Notes under the pieces: generated by a model
What the model was told of the DNA's origin: nothing
Database searches by the model: none
The model's input: only the letters and a program-made list of their open reading frames with translations
In this document: positions 1 through 10,343 of the stretch, in pieces
Position numbering within the stretch: the stretch's first letter is position 1
How the letters are laid out: each line of letters begins with the position of its first letter
Source of the DNA: Gilliamella sp. wkB178
GTDB lineage: Bacteria > Pseudomonadota > Gammaproteobacteria > Enterobacterales > Orbaceae
Assembly (NCBI RefSeq): GCF_001690705.1
Contig: NZ_LZGK01000013.1
Location: 496,001-560,000, forward strand
Reading direction: 5' to 3'
Length of the DNA stretch: 64,000 nucleotides
Program-made: the position numbers and the translations under genes

Positions 1-1
1 T

Positions 2-1891
2 CCTAAAATAGATGGAACTTCACAAGATACGATGATTGTCACCATGGTGGAACAATCCGCACCACTGACCGTAATCACAGATCCTAAAAAACCAAGACAA
101 CCCGTGCCAGCGAGTGATGGGGCTGATTATTTAAAGACGATTTCAGGATTTTCCCTTGTACGTAAAGGGGGTTCTAATGGCGATCCGGTGTTCCGAGGCA
201 TGTTTGGTTCAAGGCTTAATATTTTGACCAATGGTGGCACAATCTTAGGCGGTTGTGGCGGCAGAATGGATACGCCAACCTCATATATTTCACCTGAAAC
301 TTATGACAGAATAACGGTAATAAAAGGCCCGGAAACAGTTGTATGGGGGCCAATGGGATCGGCCGCTACCATCTTATTTGAACGTGATATTTTGCGCTTT
401 TCAAAAGTTGATGGTTTTATGCGTGGCGATTTATTAGCTGGCACTGATAGTCGCTTTGATCAGAGTTTTGATGGCGCATTCGGTAATGAAGATGGCTACA
501 TTAGATTGATTGGTAACCATGCTAAAGCCAACGATTATCATGATGGTAACAATGATCGAGTGCATTCAAAATGGAGTCGTTGGAATAGTGATATTGCATT
601 AGGTTTTACTCCCAATAAAGACACTGCGTTAGAAGTTACTGCAGGTAAAGGTAACGGTAAAGCCAGTTACGCAGATCGGGGGATGGATGGTTCGCGCTTT
701 TTGCGTGAATCTTTAGGTATGCGCTTTGAACAAGCAAATATTACTGAACTGTTAACCAAGCTTGAAGGGCAACTTTACTATAATTATATCGATCATATGA
801 TGGATAATTACCATTTACGCCCTGTTAGCATGCATAAAATGGAATCGAATCCTTCGAGAAAAACAGTTGGCGGCCGGATTAATACCACTTGGCAATCAAG
901 TGATATCTTCAAATTACAATTAGGAGTAGATGGCCGTCAAGATACCCACAAAAGTAAGGCTCGACGAAATATGTTAACCACCCATAATTGGCAGAAAGAT
1001 TCTAAGATCACTAATTATGGGCTATTTAGTGAGTTAAACCTTTATTTATCTGATATAGACACCATTATTTCAGGTATGCGAGTTGACCGTTATAGTGCCG
1101 ATGCTACGCAATTAAATCAGAGTCGGCATAAAGTGTTACCGGGTGGTTTTATGCGTTATGAGCATGATCTTACTGATTATGCGGCAACGGTATATACAGG
1201 GCTTGGTTATACTAGTCGCTTCCCAGATTATTGGGAATTATTTAGTGCTAGTAATAAAGTACAGATGTTTAAAAAACTTAACCCAGAAAAAACAATGCAA
1301 CTCGATGCTGGAATAATTTATAAAACTGACACATTAAATGTGCAGTTGTCGAGTTATGTGGGTTGGGTGAATGACTATATTCTTTATACTACTCTAGGCA
1401 AATTCAACAATGTAAATAATGTTGATGCCAGAACATTGGGTAGTGAATTGAATGTTAATTATCACATCACATCCAATGTTATGACGGATATGGCGCTTAA
1501 TTATTCATGGGCTAAAAATCGTGATAATCATAAACCATTACCACAAATTCCACCGTTAGAATTGAAATTGGGCTTGCACTATCACGCTGATAATTGGTCT
1601 ATGGGTGGCTTGTGGCGTTTGGTTAATTCCCAACATCGTATTGCTAAAGATCAAGGTAATGTTATTGGTAAAGATTTTGCTAGTAGTAAGGGATTTGGCA
1701 TTTTTTCACTTAATGGCGAATATAGTATTACTAAACAATTTCGGTTATCAGCTGGTGTTGATAATTTATTCAATAAATACTATGTTGAACACTTGAACCG
1801 AGGTGGTGTAGCAACTTTTGGTTATACAGCAAATCAGCAAATAGCGGAACCCGGACGAGTCGTTTGGGCAAAATTACATTATGATTTTTAA
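2..1891 (+). CDS. TonB-dependent copper receptor, OprC/NosA family (5' end outside window)
   Basis: Outer-membrane beta-barrel receptor of the copper-type TonB family (OprC of Pseudomonas, NosA), which takes copper across the outer membrane. The reading frame is open to the left window edge, so the signal peptide and true start are missing; the first ATG at 32 lies inside the mature protein. The plug begins with a TonB-box-like DTMIVT. It continues with the family hallmark QPVPASDGADYLKTI and the stretch GMFGSRLNILTNGG. A GGCGGRMD segment gives the CxxxM pair, and an HMM in IDHMMDNYHLRP could supply the HxM part of the CxxxM-HxM copper site known from OprC. The C-terminus ends in Phe (KLHYDF), as is usual for outer-membrane barrels. 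Followed by a hairpin terminator. A substrate other than copper cannot be excluded. Confidence 0.88.
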   Translation, partial: PKIDGTSQDTMIVTMVEQSAPLTVITDPKKPRQPVPASDGADYLKTISGFSLVRKGGSNGDPVFRGMFGSRLNILTNGGTILGGCGGRMDTPTSYISPETYDRITVIKGPETVVWGPMGSAATILFERDILRFSKVDGFMRGDLLAGTDSRFDQSFDGAFGNEDGYIRLIGNHAKANDYHDGNNDRVHSKWSRWNSDIALGFTPNKDTALEVTAGKGNGKASYADRGMDGSRFLRESLGMRFEQANITELLTKLEGQLYYNYIDHMMDNYHLRPVSMHKMESNPSRKTVGGRINTTWQSSDIFKLQLGVDGRQDTHKSKARRNMLTTHNWQKDSKITNYGLFSELNLYLSDIDTIISGMRVDRYSADATQLNQSRHKVLPGGFMRYEHDLTDYAATVYTGLGYTSRFPDYWELFSASNKVQMFKKLNPEKTMQLDAGIIYKTDTLNVQLSSYVGWVNDYILYTTLGKFNNVNNVDARTLGSELNVNYHITSNVMTDMALNYSWAKNRDNHKPLPQIPPLELKLGLHYHADNWSMGGLWRLVNSQHRIAKDQGNVIGKDFASSKGFGIFSLNGEYSITKQFRLSAGVDNLFNKYYVEHLNRGGVATFGYTANQQIAEPGRVVWAKLHYDF

Positions 1892-1908
1892 CTGAAAACT
1901 AACTTGGA

Positions 1909-1934
1909 TCCGTTGGCATTGCCAACGGAATTTT
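1909..1934 (+). terminator. Rho-independent terminator after the copper receptor
   Basis: Stem TCCGTTGGC / GCCAACGGA with an ATT loop, followed by a short ATTTT tract. It separates the receptor gene from the clpB promoter. Confidence 0.7.
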
Positions 1935-1962
1935 ATGCCTCAAAAAAATTTGTTGACAAGCT

Positions 1963-1990
1963 CTTGAAATTTATTCAATCACACTCATTT
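1963..1990 (+). promoter_or_regulatory. Sigma-32 (heat-shock) type promoter of clpB
   Basis: CTTGAAA at 1963-1969 is the sigma-32 -35 element. After 13 bases comes ACTCATTT (1983-1990), close to the CCCCATNT -10 element. The clpB start lies about 70 bases downstream. The assignment is by motif only. Confidence 0.6.
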
Positions 1991-2058
1991 AGTAACCATG
2001 CAAATGGCTTAAGTGTTTTAAGCATTATAGCCAAATTTATTGCTAAGGAGATATTAAT

Positions 2059-4629
2059 ATGCGGTTAGACCGACTAACAAATAAATTTCAACAAGCTTTG
2101 GCTGATGCACAGTCCATGGCTCTTGGCAAAGATAATCAATATATAGAACCTGAACATGTGCTTGCAGCTATGTTAGCGCAAGATGCTAGTAGCATTAAAC
2201 CGCTACTTACTAGTTCTGGAGCTAATCTGCCTTTATTACAACAAGAATTAACACAGGCAATTAACAAAATACCACAAGTACAAGGAATTGGTGGTGAAGT
2301 TATTCCTTCACAACAATTTGTTCGTATTATGAATTTGTGCGACAAACTAGCACAGAAAAATAATGATAGTTATATTTCGTCTGAGTTATTTATTTTAGCC
2401 GCCCTTGAAGAAAAAGGCGCACTTAGTGAACTATTGAAAAAAGCGGGGGTAACTTCAGCGCGTTTTACCCAAGCTGTTAATCAAGTTAGGGGGAGTGATA
2501 ACGTGAATGATGCCAATGCAGAAGATCAACGAGATGCATTAAAAAAATATACCATTGATTTAACTGAACGTGCCGAACAGGGTAAATTAGATCCTGTTAT
2601 TGGTCGTGATGAAGAAATCCGCCGTACTGTACAAGTATTACAACGCCGTACTAAAAACAATCCAGTACTTATTGGTGAACCAGGCGTGGGTAAAACAGCG
2701 ATAGTCGAAGGTTTAGCTCAACGTATAGTCAATGGTGAAGTGCCGGAAGGATTACGTAATAAACGTGTTTTGTCATTAGATATGGGAGCCTTAATTGCTG
2801 GGGCAAAATATCGTGGTGAATTTGAAGAACGTTTAAAAGCAGTTTTGAAAGATTTGGCTAAAGAAGAAGGTCGAATCATTCTATTTATTGATGAAATTCA
2901 CACTATGGTTGGTGCCGGTAAAAGCGATGGCGCCATGGATGCCGGTAATATGTTAAAACCAGCATTAGCTCGTGGTGAATTACACTGCGTTGGGGCAACT
3001 ACCCTTGATGAATACCGTCAATATATTGAAAAAGACGCGGCCTTAGAACGCCGATTCCAAAAAGTCTATGTTGCGGAACCAACAGTTGAAGACACTATTG
3101 CGATTTTACGTGGACTTAAAGAACGTTATGAAATCCACCATCATGTGCAGATTACTGACCCGGCAATAGTTGCTGCTGCAACATTATCGCATCGTTACAT
3201 TTCCGATCGTATGTTACCAGATAAAGCGATCGATTTGATTGATGAAGCTGCGTCAAGTATTCGTATGCAGATGGATTCCAAACCAGAATCTTTAGATCGC
3301 TTAGAACGCCGTATTATCCAGTTAAAATTGGAACAACAAGCGTTGAAGAAAGAGTCTGATGATGCCAGTAAAAAACGTTTGGAAATGCTAAATAATGAAC
3401 TAGACGAAAAAGAAAAAGAATTTGCTTCCTTAAATGAAGAATGGAAGTCTGAAAAAGCAGCAGTGTCAGGAACTCAGCATATTAAAGCGGATTTAGATAA
3501 AGCGCGCATTGAAATTGAACAAGCTCGCCGTGCCGGTGATTTGAATAAGATGTCTGAATTGCAGTATGGTCGCATCCCAGAACTGGAAAAACAGTTAGCG
3601 CAAGCTACTCAGCTGGAAGGTAAAACCATGAAGTTACTGCGTAATAAGGTAACTGATGAAGAGATTGCCGAAGTCCTTTCTAAAGCAACAGGTATTCCTG
3701 TTTCGAAAATGCTAGAAGGGGAAAAAGACAAGTTATTGCATATGGAAGAATCATTACATCAACGAGTTATTGGACAAGATGAAGCCGTGGTTGCAGTGGC
3801 AAATGCGATTCGTCGTAGTCGAGCTGGGCTTTCAGATCCGAACAAACCAATTGGTTCGTTCTTATTTTTAGGTCCAACAGGGGTGGGTAAAACTGAACTA
3901 TGTAAATCACTAGCTAATTTTATGTTTGATAGTGAAGATGCCATGATTCGTATTGATATGTCAGAATTTATGGAAAAACATTCAGTGGCTCGTTTAATTG
4001 GTGCGCCTCCTGGATACGTTGGTTATGAGGAAGGTGGTTATTTAACTGAGGCAGTAAGACGCCGTCCATATTCTGTGGTATTACTTGATGAAGTTGAAAA
4101 AGCGCATCCGGATGTATTTAATATACTGTTACAAGTGCTTGATGACGGTCGTTTAACTGATGGTCAAGGTCGCACTGTTGATTTCAGAAATACAGTTATT
4201 ATTATGACTTCAAACTTGGGTTCAGACTTAATTCAAGGTAAAGTTGATTTAACTTATAATGAAATGAAATCATTAGTTATGACTGTGGTTACTCAACACT
4301 TTAGACCTGAATTTATCAACCGAATAGATGAAACTGTGGTATTCCATCCATTAGGTCGCGACAATATTAAAGCGATTGCTAAAATTCAGTTACAACGAGT
4401 TGAAAAACGACTAGCTGAACATGGTTATACTGTATCGATTTCTGATGCTGCCCTTGGGCATCTTGCGGAAGTTGGCTTTGATCCAATTTATGGAGCAAGA
4501 CCTCTAAAAAGAGCAATACAACATGAAGTCGAAAATCCTTTAGCACAACAAATTTTATCTGGTGCATTAATCCCAGGTAAACCAATTGAGCTAGAGTTAC
4601 AAGATAATCAAATTGTTGCTAAACAGTAA
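2059..4629 (+). CDS. clpB: ATP-dependent disaggregase ClpB (Hsp104 family)
   Basis: Hexameric cytoplasmic AAA+ chaperone that pulls polypeptides out of aggregates together with DnaK/DnaJ/GrpE. At 856 residues it is essentially the E. coli length (857). The N-domain covers residues 1-145. NBD1 has Walker A GEPGVGKT at 206-213, and [23 protein letters not shown] lies in its second half. The coiled-coil M-domain, rich in Lys and Glu, runs from about 410 to 525. NBD2 has Walker A GPTGVGKT at about 605. A GTG codon at 2503 (residue 149) sits 7 bases after an AGGGGGAG Shine-Dalgarno, at the same place as the internal start that gives the short ClpB form in E. coli. Start supported by AAGGAG upstream of 2059. 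Preceded by a sigma-32-type promoter and followed by a strong terminator, so monocistronic. Confidence 0.98.
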   Translation: MRLDRLTNKFQQALADAQSMALGKDNQYIEPEHVLAAMLAQDASSIKPLLTSSGANLPLLQQELTQAINKIPQVQGIGGEVIPSQQFVRIMNLCDKLAQKNNDSYISSELFILAALEEKGALSELLKKAGVTSARFTQAVNQVRGSDNVNDANAEDQRDALKKYTIDLTERAEQGKLDPVIGRDEEIRRTVQVLQRRTKNNPVLIGEPGVGKTAIVEGLAQRIVNGEVPEGLRNKRVLSLDMGALIAGAKYRGEFEERLKAVLKDLAKEEGRIILFIDEIHTMVGAGKSDGAMDAGNMLKPALARGELHCVGATTLDEYRQYIEKDAALERRFQKVYVAEPTVEDTIAILRGLKERYEIHHHVQITDPAIVAAATLSHRYISDRMLPDKAIDLIDEAASSIRMQMDSKPESLDRLERRIIQLKLEQQALKKESDDASKKRLEMLNNELDEKEKEFASLNEEWKSEKAAVSGTQHIKADLDKARIEIEQARRAGDLNKMSELQYGRIPELEKQLAQATQLEGKTMKLLRNKVTDEEIAEVLSKATGIPVSKMLEGEKDKLLHMEESLHQRVIGQDEAVVAVANAIRRSRAGLSDPNKPIGSFLFLGPTGVGKTELCKSLANFMFDSEDAMIRIDMSEFMEKHSVARLIGAPPGYVGYEEGGYLTEAVRRRPYSVVLLDEVEKAHPDVFNILLQVLDDGRLTDGQGRTVDFRNTVIIMTSNLGSDLIQGKVDLTYNEMKSLVMTVVTQHFRPEFINRIDETVVFHPLGRDNIKAIAKIQLQRVEKRLAEHGYTVSISDAALGHLAEVGFDPIYGARPLKRAIQHEVENPLAQQILSGALIPGKPIELELQDNQIVAKQ

Positions 4630-4681
4630 GATTAATATTGGTTTCGCAACCGATAAATAACTAAACTTATTAAAGAATAGG

Positions 4682-4717
4682 AAAGCCTGAAAATGTTATG
4701 TTTTCAGGCTTTTTTTA
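4682..4717 (+). terminator. Rho-independent terminator of clpB
   Basis: Perfect stem AAAGCCTGAAAA / TTTTCAGGCTTT around a 7-base loop, followed by a run of T to 4716. Confidence 0.92.
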
Positions 4718-4953
4718 TACATAGTTAACTGTTTTATTTTAATTTTTAATATTTATCATTTTCTATTAGCACTTTATGTATACAGATTAACTAATAGCCC
4801 GCACTTTTTGTTTATTAATTAATCAATTCACGTGTTATTTTTTAAAAAAATTAGTTGTATTTCTAATTTTTAGAATAGTAACTTGCATTCATAAATAGAA
4901 TAAAAAATCTTGCCAGTGAAGTTTGCTTTATTTCAATATAATAAGGAATTTAT
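4718..4953. other. AT-rich gap upstream of the glycogen operon
   Basis: No gene is seen between the clpB terminator and glgB. The stretch is very AT-rich, carries a small TTCTAA/TTAGAA inverted repeat near 4860-4875, and must hold the glg promoter. No single -35/-10 pair stands out. AAGGAA at about 4942 is the glgB ribosome binding site. Confidence 0.5.
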
Positions 4954-7131
4954 ATGCAATACTCATTCACTCAAGAAATCAGAAATCTTATCAATGGTCA
5001 ATGTCGCGATCCATTTTCCATTTTAGGTATGCATGAGTGCAGTTTAGGGCTAGAAGTTAGAGTCTTTATTCCTAATGCACAACGTATTATTTTACTAAGT
5101 AAATATCCTTCCAAACCTATTCTAGAATTATCACCAACTACTAATAATGGTTTTTTTATTGGCGTATTATCAGGTATAAAAGAAAAATTTGCCTATCAAT
5201 TAGATATTTATTGGGAAAATTATCATGAAGTTCGTGATGATCCTTATAGCTTTTGGTTTTGGTTACAAGAGTTGGATGTTTGGTTATTAAAACAAGGTAA
5301 ACATTTACGTGCTTATGAAAAGTTAGGCGCTCATCCGTTTAAAATTGGTGATACTGAAGGAGTGATTTTTGCAGTTTGGGCACCAAACGCAAAAAGGGTT
5401 TCCGTAGTAGGCGATTTTAATTTTTGGGATGGTAGGCAACACCCAATGCGATTACGCCAAGAAACCGGAGTTTGGGAACTGTTCATTCCACAAGTTAAAG
5501 TTAAACAACTTTATAAATATGAACTTATTACTAGTCAGAATAAAACTGTTTTAAAAGCCGATCCATATGCATTTGGTACCGAAATCCGCCCTAATACGGC
5601 TTCAAGAGTTGAAGCCTTCCCTAAGCCCCCAATGAGTGATACTACTTTTAAAATTGCTAATAATTTTAATAAGCCTATCTCGATTTATGAAGTGCATTTA
5701 GGTTCATGGAAACGCCATCAGGATAATTCGTGGTTGTCCTACCGTGAACTTGCTGATGAGTTATTACCTTACGTAAAAGATATGGGCTTTACTCATCTTG
5801 AATTATTACCGATTATGGAGCATCCATTTGATGGTTCTTGGGGGTATCAACCAATAGGTTTGTTTTCACCAACAAGTCGTTTTGGTTCCCCTGATGATTT
5901 TGCCTATTTTTTACAAACTGCTCGCGATCAAGGTATCCATATTATATTGGATTGGGTGCCAGGGCATTTTCCGGAAGATGAACATGGTTTACGTCAGTTT
6001 GATGGTACCACATTGTATGAGTATCCAAACCCAAAAGAAGGTATGCATTTAGATTGGAATACGCTAGTTTATAACTATAGCCGCTTTGAAGTAAGGAACT
6101 ATTTAATTAGCAATGCCTTGTATTGGTTGGATGTTTATGGGGTAGATGGTTTCCGGTTTGATGCGGTTGCATCAATGATTTATCGTGATTATAGTCGTAA
6201 AAGTGGTGATTGGATCCCTAATAAATTTGGTGGTCGGGAAAACTTGGAAGCAATTTCGTTTTTACAAGAAGTTAATCATGATATTGGTCAATATTATCCG
6301 GGTTGTATTACTATTGCTGAAGAATCCACAGATTATCCTTGTGTCACTAAACCTCCAGAAAATAATGGCTTGGGTTTCCACTATAAATGGAATATGGGCT
6401 GGATGCATGACACTTTGAATTATTTAAAACTCGATCCTATTTATCGTAAGTATCATCATAATTTAATTACTTTTGGCCTAACTTATGCTTATAGCGAGAA
6501 TTTTATTTTACCGCTATCGCATGATGAAGTGGTATATGGTAAATGTTCTATTTTGAATAAAATGTCCGGAGACACTTGGCAAAAGTTTGCTAATTTGCGG
6601 GCCTATTATGCTTTCATGTGGGCTTATCCAGGCAAAAAATTGCTGTTTATGGGTAGTGAATTTGGTCAATGGAATGAATGGAATCATGATAGCCAGTTGG
6701 ATTGGTATTTAGTAACTGAAGGCAAAAATAATTTACATCAAGGTGTTTCGCAACTAATAACAGATTTAAATAACATTTATCGACAAAATCCTGCGTTATA
6801 CGAGCTTGATTACCAAGCAGCTGGATTTAATTGGTTGGTGGTTGATGATAACCAAAATTCAATCTTTGTGTTTGAACGAATAGACAATCAAGGTAACAGA
6901 ATAATTGTCCTTAGTAATTATACTCCTGTTGTTCATTATAACTATCAATTTGGAGTATCTGAGAGTGGTAAATATCAAGAAATTTTAAATACTGATTCAA
7001 TCTATTATGGTGGTAGTAATGTAGGTAATTTAGGTTCTATTGTCACCCAAAAAGTTGCCAGTCACGGTAAACCATATTCACTTATTGTAACTGTGCCACC
7101 ATTAGCTACTTTGTATTTAGTGAGGGCCTAA
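4954..7131 (+). CDS. glgB: 1,4-alpha-glucan branching enzyme GlgB
   Basis: Makes alpha-1,6 branches in glycogen by cutting an alpha-1,4 chain and re-attaching it. The protein has 725 residues (E. coli 728) and the GH13 branching-enzyme layout: an N1 domain, a CBM48 N2 domain from about 115 (AYEKLGAHPF, then VIFAVWAPNAKRVSVVGDFN), the TIM-barrel, and a C-terminal all-beta domain. Catalytic segments visible are DGFRFDAVASM (nucleophile Asp), ITIAEES (Glu acid/base) and LPLSHDEV (Asp). First gene of the glg operon; glgX starts one base after its stop, which indicates translational coupling. AAGGAA lies 7 bases before the ATG. Confidence 0.97.
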   Translation: MQYSFTQEIRNLINGQCRDPFSILGMHECSLGLEVRVFIPNAQRIILLSKYPSKPILELSPTTNNGFFIGVLSGIKEKFAYQLDIYWENYHEVRDDPYSFWFWLQELDVWLLKQGKHLRAYEKLGAHPFKIGDTEGVIFAVWAPNAKRVSVVGDFNFWDGRQHPMRLRQETGVWELFIPQVKVKQLYKYELITSQNKTVLKADPYAFGTEIRPNTASRVEAFPKPPMSDTTFKIANNFNKPISIYEVHLGSWKRHQDNSWLSYRELADELLPYVKDMGFTHLELLPIMEHPFDGSWGYQPIGLFSPTSRFGSPDDFAYFLQTARDQGIHIILDWVPGHFPEDEHGLRQFDGTTLYEYPNPKEGMHLDWNTLVYNYSRFEVRNYLISNALYWLDVYGVDGFRFDAVASMIYRDYSRKSGDWIPNKFGGRENLEAISFLQEVNHDIGQYYPGCITIAEESTDYPCVTKPPENNGLGFHYKWNMGWMHDTLNYLKLDPIYRKYHHNLITFGLTYAYSENFILPLSHDEVVYGKCSILNKMSGDTWQKFANLRAYYAFMWAYPGKKLLFMGSEFGQWNEWNHDSQLDWYLVTEGKNNLHQGVSQLITDLNNIYRQNPALYELDYQAAGFNWLVVDDNQNSIFVFERIDNQGNRIIVLSNYTPVVHYNYQFGVSESGKYQEILNTDSIYYGGSNVGNLGSIVTQKVASHGKPYSLIVTVPPLATLYLVRA

Positions 7132-7132
7132 T

Positions 7133-9034
7133 ATGGATTATTTACCAATGGGTAGTAACTATCAGGCTAAAACTAATAGTGTTAGTTTTACCTTGTTTTC
7201 CGCATCGGCAACCAAAGTAGAACTTTGTTTATTGGTAAATGGTACCATCAATGTTATTCCTGTTAATGAAAAAATTGGCGATGTATGGTTTATATCTATT
7301 ACTAATATAATCGCAGCTGGGACTCTTTATTGTTATCGAATTGATGGGAATGCACTGTTATTACTGGATCCTTATGCTAAAGCAGTAGAAGTTATTAATG
7401 GCCAATTATGGGGTGTTGTCATTGAAGATGTTTATGATTGGCATGACGATCTTACCCCCAATATTCCTTGGCCAAAAACGCTAATTTATGAAGCACATGT
7501 TAAAGGATTAACTAAATTACATCCAAATATTCCGCAGCAATTACGTGGTACTTATGCTGGGTTATCCCATCCAGTGATGATTGATTATTTAACTCAATTA
7601 GGGATCACCAGTATTGAATTAATGCCAGTGCAATTTCATCTAGATGAACCAAGACTACAGCAATTAAAACTTCACAATTATTGGGGATACAATGTCATTG
7701 CACCTTTTGCTATTGAATCAAAATATTGGTCCAAAAGACCTAATACCACACCATTATCCGAGTTTCAAGATATGGTTAAGGCTCTTCATAAAGTTGGCAT
7801 TGAAGTCATTTTAGATGTGGTTTTTAATCATACTGCTGAACTTGATGCATCAGGGCCAGTATTCAATCTTAAAGGTATCGATCCACAAAACTACTATTGG
7901 CACTATCAACAAGGGAATTTAATTAATTGGACCGGATGTGGGAACTCATTAAAATTAATGCATCCTAAAGTGATCCAATGGGTAATGGACTGTCTTCGTT
8001 ATTGGGTCACAACTTGCCATATTGACGGGTTTAGATTTGATTTGGGCACAATCCTAGGGCGTACACCTGAATTTAATGCTAACTCGCCCTTATTAATTGC
8101 TATTCAACAAGATCCTGTTCTACAAAAGATAAAATTAATTGCAGAACCTTGGGACGTTGGTAATGATGGCTATCAACTGGGTAATTTCCCTTATCCATTT
8201 GCTGAATGGAATGATCAGTATCGAGATACAGTGCGTCGTTTTTGGCTCCATCAGGATATATGTTTAGGTGATTTTGCCCAACGCTTTGCTGCATCAAGTT
8301 GGTTGTTTAATAAGCAAGGGCGTACTCCAACCAGTTCTATTAATTATATTACTTGTCATGACGGTTTTACGTTGAAAGACTTAGTTAGTTTTAATCAAAA
8401 ACACAATCTAGCAAATGGTGAAAATAACCATGATGGTAATAATCATAATTGGAGTAATAACTTCGGAGTAGAAGGTGATACAACTAATGTTGCAGTTACA
8501 GAGCAACGATTAGCTGTGCAAAAAAGTTTATTAGCCACACTACTTTTATCTCAAGGAACGCCAATGTTGCTAGCAGGTGATGAATGGGGTAATAGCCAAC
8601 AAGGCAATAATAATGGTTATTGCCAAGATAATGAATTGACATGGTTAAATTGGTCAGAACTAAAAGATAATAACCAAGAACTACTTAATTATGTTAAAAG
8701 TGTAATCCAAATTAGGAAACAAATTCCTGCTCTAAATCATAGTCATTGGTGGCAAGATAATATTCAATGTGAAACTAAAAATGATGTACGTTGGTTAAAT
8801 CAGCAAGGTAATTTAATGTCTGTTGCTGATTGGCAGGAAAATATACCCAAACTATTACAAATACAACTATCAAATAATTGGCTTATCGTTATTAATCCTA
8901 CAGATGTACAACAAAATTTCTGCACCCCAAACAAAATTAAAACAAGTATTTTAGGGAAAGTTGAACAACAGCAGGGTCCTAATAACTGGAAAATCAATGC
9001 CCACACCTTTTCAATTTTAATTTTGCCGGAATAG
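7133..9034 (+). CDS. glgX: Glycogen debranching enzyme GlgX
   Basis: GH13 isoamylase-type enzyme that removes the alpha-1,6-linked limit branches left after phosphorylase has trimmed glycogen, releasing maltotetraose. It has 633 residues, slightly shorter than E. coli GlgX (657). An N-terminal CBM48-like domain is followed by the catalytic barrel with EAHVKGLT, VILDVVFNHTAE, DGFRFDLGTILGR (nucleophile Asp), LIAEPWDVG (Glu) and ITCHDGFTL (Asp). The GENNHDGNNHNWSNN segment is characteristic of GlgX and isoamylases. Coupled to glgB by a 1-base gap; glgC follows after 9 bases with its Shine-Dalgarno AGGAGG just after the glgX stop. Confidence 0.96.
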   Translation: MDYLPMGSNYQAKTNSVSFTLFSASATKVELCLLVNGTINVIPVNEKIGDVWFISITNIIAAGTLYCYRIDGNALLLLDPYAKAVEVINGQLWGVVIEDVYDWHDDLTPNIPWPKTLIYEAHVKGLTKLHPNIPQQLRGTYAGLSHPVMIDYLTQLGITSIELMPVQFHLDEPRLQQLKLHNYWGYNVIAPFAIESKYWSKRPNTTPLSEFQDMVKALHKVGIEVILDVVFNHTAELDASGPVFNLKGIDPQNYYWHYQQGNLINWTGCGNSLKLMHPKVIQWVMDCLRYWVTTCHIDGFRFDLGTILGRTPEFNANSPLLIAIQQDPVLQKIKLIAEPWDVGNDGYQLGNFPYPFAEWNDQYRDTVRRFWLHQDICLGDFAQRFAASSWLFNKQGRTPTSSINYITCHDGFTLKDLVSFNQKHNLANGENNHDGNNHNWSNNFGVEGDTTNVAVTEQRLAVQKSLLATLLLSQGTPMLLAGDEWGNSQQGNNNGYCQDNELTWLNWSELKDNNQELLNYVKSVIQIRKQIPALNHSHWWQDNIQCETKNDVRWLNQQGNLMSVADWQENIPKLLQIQLSNNWLIVINPTDVQQNFCTPNKIKTSILGKVEQQQGPNNWKINAHTFSILILPE

Positions 9035-9043
9035 GAGGTACAT

Positions 9044-10333
9044 ATGGATAATAAATTAGATCAGGACCTAATGTTAGCAAAAGAGTTACCAACTCAATCG
9101 ATCGCCCTTATCTTAGCCGGCGGACGAGGTTCACGATTAAAAGATCTTACTTCCAAACGAGCGAAACCAGCGGTGCATTTTGGCGGCAAATTTAGAATCA
9201 TTGATTTTCCTTTATCCAATTGTATTAATTCGGGTATTCGTCGCATTGGGGTGTTAACGCAATATCAATCCCATTCACTCATCCAGCACATTCAACGCGG
9301 TTGGTCATTCTTTAATGAAGAGATGAATGAATTTATTGATTTGTTACCAGCACAACAACAAGTTGAAAATAGTAATTGGTATGTTAGTACTGGTGATGCG
9401 GTTTATCAAAATTTAGATATCATTCTTCGTTATCGGGCTAATTTTATTGTTATTTTAGCCGGTGATCATATTTATAAAATGGATTATTCCAAAATGTTAC
9501 TTGATCATGTCAAAAAGGCGGCTAAATGTTCAGTCGGTTGTATTAAAGTGCCATTAAAAAATGCCAAAGGTTTAGGTGTGATGACTATTGATCAATCTGA
9601 AAAAATAATTGAATTTAATGAAAAACCTGAAAATCCAACTTCATTACCTGATGATCCTAACCATTGTTTAGCTAGTATGGGAATTTATATTTTTAATACT
9701 GATTATTTAGTTAAAATGCTAGAAGAGGATCATGAGGATCCAAATTCTACCCATGATTTTGGTCATGATATTATTCCTAAAGGGGTAAAACAAGGAGTGG
9801 TGTATGCTCATCCATTCAATCGTTCGTGTGTGACTTCTGATCATTCCGCACCTCCATATTGGCGTGATGTCGGAACAGTTGATGCATATTGGCGGGCAAA
9901 TTTGGATTTAGCTTCAGTCATGCCAGAACTGGATATCTATGACCCGTATTGGCCGATTCGTACTTATGTTGATCCATTACCGCCCGCAAAATTTGTGCAA
10001 AACCTTGATGGTGGTCAAGGGATGACAATGAACTCGTTGATAGGTGCCGGTTCAATTATTTCTGGTTCGATGATCGTTAATTCAATTATCTTTTCTAAAG
10101 TTCGTATAGATTCATTTTGCACTATAGATTCTTCTATTATTTCACCTGACTGTATTATTAAGCTACGTTGTCGATTACGTAGATGTATTATCGATCGAGC
10201 TTGTTATATTCCTGAAGGCATGATTATTGGTGAAAATCCCGAGGAAGATGCAAAACGATTTTATCGTAGCGAATCAGGGATCACACTGGTGACACGTGAA
10301 ATGCTGCGTAAATTAGGTATAGCCCAACCATAA
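9044..10333 (+). CDS. glgC: Glucose-1-phosphate adenylyltransferase GlgC (ADP-glucose pyrophosphorylase)
   Basis: Makes ADP-glucose from ATP and glucose-1-phosphate, the committed and normally fructose-1,6-bisphosphate-activated step of glycogen synthesis. At 429 residues it is close to E. coli GlgC (431). The nucleotidyltransferase motif [20 protein letters not shown] is at residues 24-43, followed by [32 protein letters not shown] and PYWRDVGT. The C-terminal left-handed beta-helix carries SCRLRRC-type repeats and ends [10 protein letters not shown]. Odd point: the near-invariant WYRGTADAV loop after residue 110 reads WYVSTGDAV, keeping the Trp and Asp but changing Arg-Gly and Ala. The strong AGGAGG ribosome site fits its role as rate-setting gene. 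Confidence 0.96.
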   Translation: MDNKLDQDLMLAKELPTQSIALILAGGRGSRLKDLTSKRAKPAVHFGGKFRIIDFPLSNCINSGIRRIGVLTQYQSHSLIQHIQRGWSFFNEEMNEFIDLLPAQQQVENSNWYVSTGDAVYQNLDIILRYRANFIVILAGDHIYKMDYSKMLLDHVKKAAKCSVGCIKVPLKNAKGLGVMTIDQSEKIIEFNEKPENPTSLPDDPNHCLASMGIYIFNTDYLVKMLEEDHEDPNSTHDFGHDIIPKGVKQGVVYAHPFNRSCVTSDHSAPPYWRDVGTVDAYWRANLDLASVMPELDIYDPYWPIRTYVDPLPPAKFVQNLDGGQGMTMNSLIGAGSIISGSMIVNSIIFSKVRIDSFCTIDSSIISPDCIIKLRCRLRRCIIDRACYIPEGMIIGENPEEDAKRFYRSESGITLVTREMLRKLGIAQP

Positions 10334-10343
10334 GGAAATAAGT

